Positions 7,437 through 8,000 of a DNA stretch of 8,000 bases are shown here, in pieces. The stretch lies in the NCBI GenBank assembly GCA_934454585.1, contig CAKSFP010000057.1, positions 1 through 8,000 of the forward strand, given 5' to 3'. Each line of letters opens with the position of its first letter. The first letter of the stretch is position 1. The notes under the pieces are model-generated. The model was given only the letters and a program-made list of their open reading frames with translations, was not told where the DNA came from and did no database searches. The DNA comes from an uncultured Clostridia bacterium. Its GTDB lineage: Bacteria; Bacillota; Clostridia; UMGS1810. A program made the position numbers and the translations under genes.

Positions 7437-7495
7437 ATGGAATTTATCAGAACAATAAGCACAATTATTAATGTGAGTATGTATTCTCTATCCAT
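7427..7495 (-). CDS. 22-residue hydrophobic peptide 1, putative type I toxin
   Basis: Small ORF of 22 codons plus TAA. The peptide begins MDREYI, continues with an uninterrupted aliphatic stretch (residues about 6-17: I, L, T and V rich) and ends NSIKK, so it is acidic at the N-terminus, basic at the C-terminus and just long enough to enter a membrane. Start signals are excellent: GGAGGTG (7504-7510) 8 nt before ATG, and a promoter at 7609-7637. A homologous ORF of identical length, termini and start signals lies at 7851-7919, with a different but equally hydrophobic core; that argues it is really translated. An antisense RNA opposes its 3' end. Size and charge recall Ibs-type toxins, and the layout recalls Fst/TxpA, but I do not recognise the family. 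A non-toxic small membrane peptide remains possible. Confidence 0.72.
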   Translation of the reverse strand: MDREYILTLIIVLIVLINSIKK

Positions 7496-7602
7496 AGCTA
7501 TCACACCTCCAATCCCGACCGATAGTTAGGAATATTGATGTGACATAACCGCCCAGCGGTATACACTGTTTTCAGTCTTGCCCAATGTCGAAAAACATCG
7601 AC
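7496..7602 (-). promoter_or_regulatory. Structured leader of toxin 1 mRNA
   Basis: About 107 nt between the predicted start site (near 7602) and the ATG. At its extreme 5' end is a perfect 6 bp hairpin (TGTCGA, 6 nt loop, TCGACA, 7586-7603), well placed to stabilise the mRNA. A second hairpin (ACCGC, 3 nt, GCGGT, 7548-7560) is kept in copy 2 with a single loop change. CGGTTATGTCA (minus, 7551-7541) overlaps one arm of the second hairpin and is the inverted partner of 7370-7380. GGAGGTG at 7510-7504 is the ribosome binding site. Confidence 0.6.
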
Positions 7603-7608
7603 AGAGAC

Positions 7609-7637
7609 ATTATACAACAATTTGGCATAAAAATCAA
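7609..7637 (-). promoter_or_regulatory. Promoter of toxin 1
   Basis: On the minus strand TTGATT (7632-7637), 17 bp spacer and perfect TATAAT (7609-7614). The -35 box matches four of six consensus bases, so this promoter should be weaker than the opposing antisense promoter (perfect in both boxes), as usual for toxin versus antitoxin. Confidence 0.7.
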
Positions 7638-7679
7638 GTAATTTTTCACAAGCGAAACATATCGGGAATCCCCAAAAAT

Positions 7680-7733
7680 TTCTTCGACTTTTTTGAAAAA
7701 TCCGTGCAAAAAGAAAAGCGAAAAAAGTGTTGA
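7680..7733 (+). pseudogene. Decayed duplicate of the yqeG 3' end
   Basis: In the frame ending at TGA 7731-7733 this segment reads FFDFFEKSVQKEKRKKC, against FFENLLLKSAQKEKRKKC at the yqeG C-terminus. It is one codon shorter, twelve residues are the same, and the last eight codons and stop are identical in bases. Upstream of 7680 the similarity to yqeG is lost and there is no start codon or HAD motif, so it is not a gene. It marks the left edge of repeat copy 2 and again supplies the -35 box of an antisense-RNA promoter. Confidence 0.65.
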
Positions 7734-7758
7734 CAAAATTGTGAATATGGGATATAAT
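7730..7758 (+). promoter_or_regulatory. Promoter of antisense RNA 2
   Basis: Perfect TTGACA (7730-7735), 17 bp spacer and TATAAT (7753-7758), base for base the same as the copy 1 promoter. Confidence 0.88.
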
Positions 7759-7764
7759 GAACAT

Positions 7765-7860
7765 AGAAAAAGGCAGGACCTCAAACGGTTATGTCATTAC
7801 ATTTGGTTATTTATAAAAAAATAACGCCATTGCTTTGACATGTGCTGGCGTTATTTTTTT
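7765..7860 (+). ncRNA. Antisense RNA 2 (putative type I antitoxin)
   Basis: Predicted transcript of about 96 nt. The first part (to 7782) is identical to antisense RNA 1, including GGACCTC; CGGTTATGTCA recurs at 7786-7796. The stretch 7797-7819, just before the terminator stem, is different in sequence and 6 nt longer than in copy 1. It converges on the ORF at 7851-7919 and overlaps its last codons. Role inferred as for copy 1. Confidence 0.68.
7816..7860. terminator. Bidirectional terminator 2
   Basis: Stem AATAACGCCA (7820-7829) and TGGCGTTATT (7846-7855), extended by A/T pairs outward to 7816-7859, with a 16 nt loop. A run of seven Ts follows on the plus strand and a run of seven Ts also on the minus strand, so both directions look strong. 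The toxin 2 stop codon (7851-7853) is within the stem. Confidence 0.87.
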
Positions 7861-7919
7861 ATGGAATTCAACAGGAGCAACAAAAGAATCATAAATGATA
7901 TTATGTACTCACAATCCAT
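7851..7919 (-). CDS. 22-residue hydrophobic peptide 2, putative type I toxin
   Basis: Paralogue of the peptide at 7427-7495: 22 codons plus TAA, begins MDCEYI, ends NSIKK, with a Leu/Ile/Phe/Met core (residues about 6-17, including a run of six Leu). GGAGGTG (7928-7934) lies 8 nt before the ATG, as in copy 1. Core codons have diverged widely while the hydrophobic character, length and both ends are kept. The last codons before the stop are identical in bases to copy 1, probably because they also form part of the antisense RNA and terminator. Its promoter would lie past 8000. Same proposed role and same alternatives as peptide 1. Confidence 0.72.
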   Translation of the reverse strand: MDCEYIISFMILLLLLLNSIKK

Positions 7920-8000
7920 AAAAGCCACACCTCCAATCCCGACCATTAGTTAGGAATTTTGATGTGACATAACCGCCCGGCGGTATACACTGTTTTCAGT
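7920..8000 (-). promoter_or_regulatory. Leader of toxin 2 mRNA, incomplete
   Basis: Matches the toxin 1 leader with only four mismatches over 7926-8000. The ACCGC/GCGGT hairpin is kept at 7972-7984, and TGACATAACCG, the inverted partner of 7786-7796, at 7965-7975. The 5' terminal hairpin and promoter are beyond the window. Confidence 0.6.

Larger units (their letters stand above)
7261..7576. repeat. Tandem repeat copy 1 (toxin/antisense RNA unit)
   Basis: First visible unit of a direct repeat with a period of about 416-424 bp. It runs from the last 18 codons of yqeG through the antisense-RNA promoter, terminator, 22-codon minus ORF and toxin leader. By eye, 7290-7366 is identical to 7706-7782, and 7502-7576 matches 7926-8000 with four mismatches. 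Between these blocks the toxin core and the segment before the terminator differ strongly. The unit continues to the toxin promoter at 7609-7637; whether that promoter is repeated cannot be seen because copy 2 is cut at 8000. Confidence 0.9.
7680..8000. repeat. Tandem repeat copy 2 (toxin/antisense RNA unit), cut by window end
   Basis: Second copy of the unit at 7261-7576, in the same orientation, from the yqeG-tail remnant to the window edge. The last base of the window falls inside the toxin leader, so the toxin promoter and any third copy lie outside. Relative to copy 1 the offset rises from 416 to 424 bp because of small insertions between 7797 and 7846. Confidence 0.9.

Noticed and set aside
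7501..7764. Minus-strand ORF of 87 codons (and an overlapping 70-codon one at 7572-7784) in the repeat zone
   Set aside because: It runs across the toxin promoter, leader hairpins and the antisense promoter of copy 2, has no suitable ribosome binding site, and its sequence shows no domain. The regulatory features explain the region better.
7261..8000. CRISPR array or insertion sequence as explanation of the repeats
   Set aside because: The period is over 400 bp with only two copies, repeats are not separated by equal spacers, and there is no transposase or terminal inverted repeat. Promoters, small ORFs and terminators explain the units.

Overview
The window looks like a Firmicutes chromosome, probably a clostridial (gut-type) lineage. 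The reasons are consensus TTGACA-17 bp-TATAAT promoters, strong GGAGG ribosome binding sites, and a YqeG-family phosphatase of the Bacillus/Clostridium type. Species assignment from this sequence alone is not possible. Two compositional zones are visible: an AT-rich glycan locus on the minus strand (1-6511), and a much GC-richer housekeeping-type gene (yqeG) on the plus strand, followed by an AT-rich repeat zone (about 7261-8000).

Positions 1-6511 are the promoter-proximal part of a cell-surface polysaccharide or glycan operon read right to left. The order is DegT/AHBA-type PLP aminotransferase, extended-SDR nucleotide-sugar enzyme, PglC-like phosphoglycosyl transferase, ATP-grasp ligase, GT4-like glycosyltransferase, and a second GT4 glycosyltransferase cut by the window edge. 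The four middle genes are packed with 4-11 bp overlaps or a 4 bp gap. The first two genes would make or modify an (amino) sugar nucleotide, the PglC-like enzyme would load a sugar-1-phosphate onto undecaprenyl phosphate, and the glycosyltransferases would extend it. The ATP-grasp enzyme may couple a carboxylic acid (for example an amino acid) to the amino sugar; that is inference. A promoter at 6579-6607 (minus) drives the operon and lies divergent from the yqeG promoter at 6736-6764 (plus).

The most interesting part is 7314-8000. Two direct copies of a roughly 420 bp unit each carry a minus-strand 22-codon ORF with a perfect-looking Shine-Dalgarno, encoding a tiny hydrophobic peptide (MD-x-EYI, hydrophobic core, NSIKK). 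Opposing each ORF is a short plus-strand RNA of about 90 nt with a perfect consensus promoter. It runs convergently into the ORF and ends at a shared terminator hairpin that contains the ORF stop codon. The two peptides keep length, termini, start signals and leader, but their hydrophobic cores have diverged. This is the architecture of a type I toxin-antitoxin pair (small membrane toxin plus antisense RNA), comparable in size to Ibs/Sib and in layout to the Fst and TxpA groups, but I do not recognise this peptide family. The first antitoxin promoter uses the yqeG stop codon as part of its -35 box, and copy 2 carries a decayed in-frame remnant of the yqeG 3' end. The array probably arose by tandem duplication at this spot and may continue beyond 8000.
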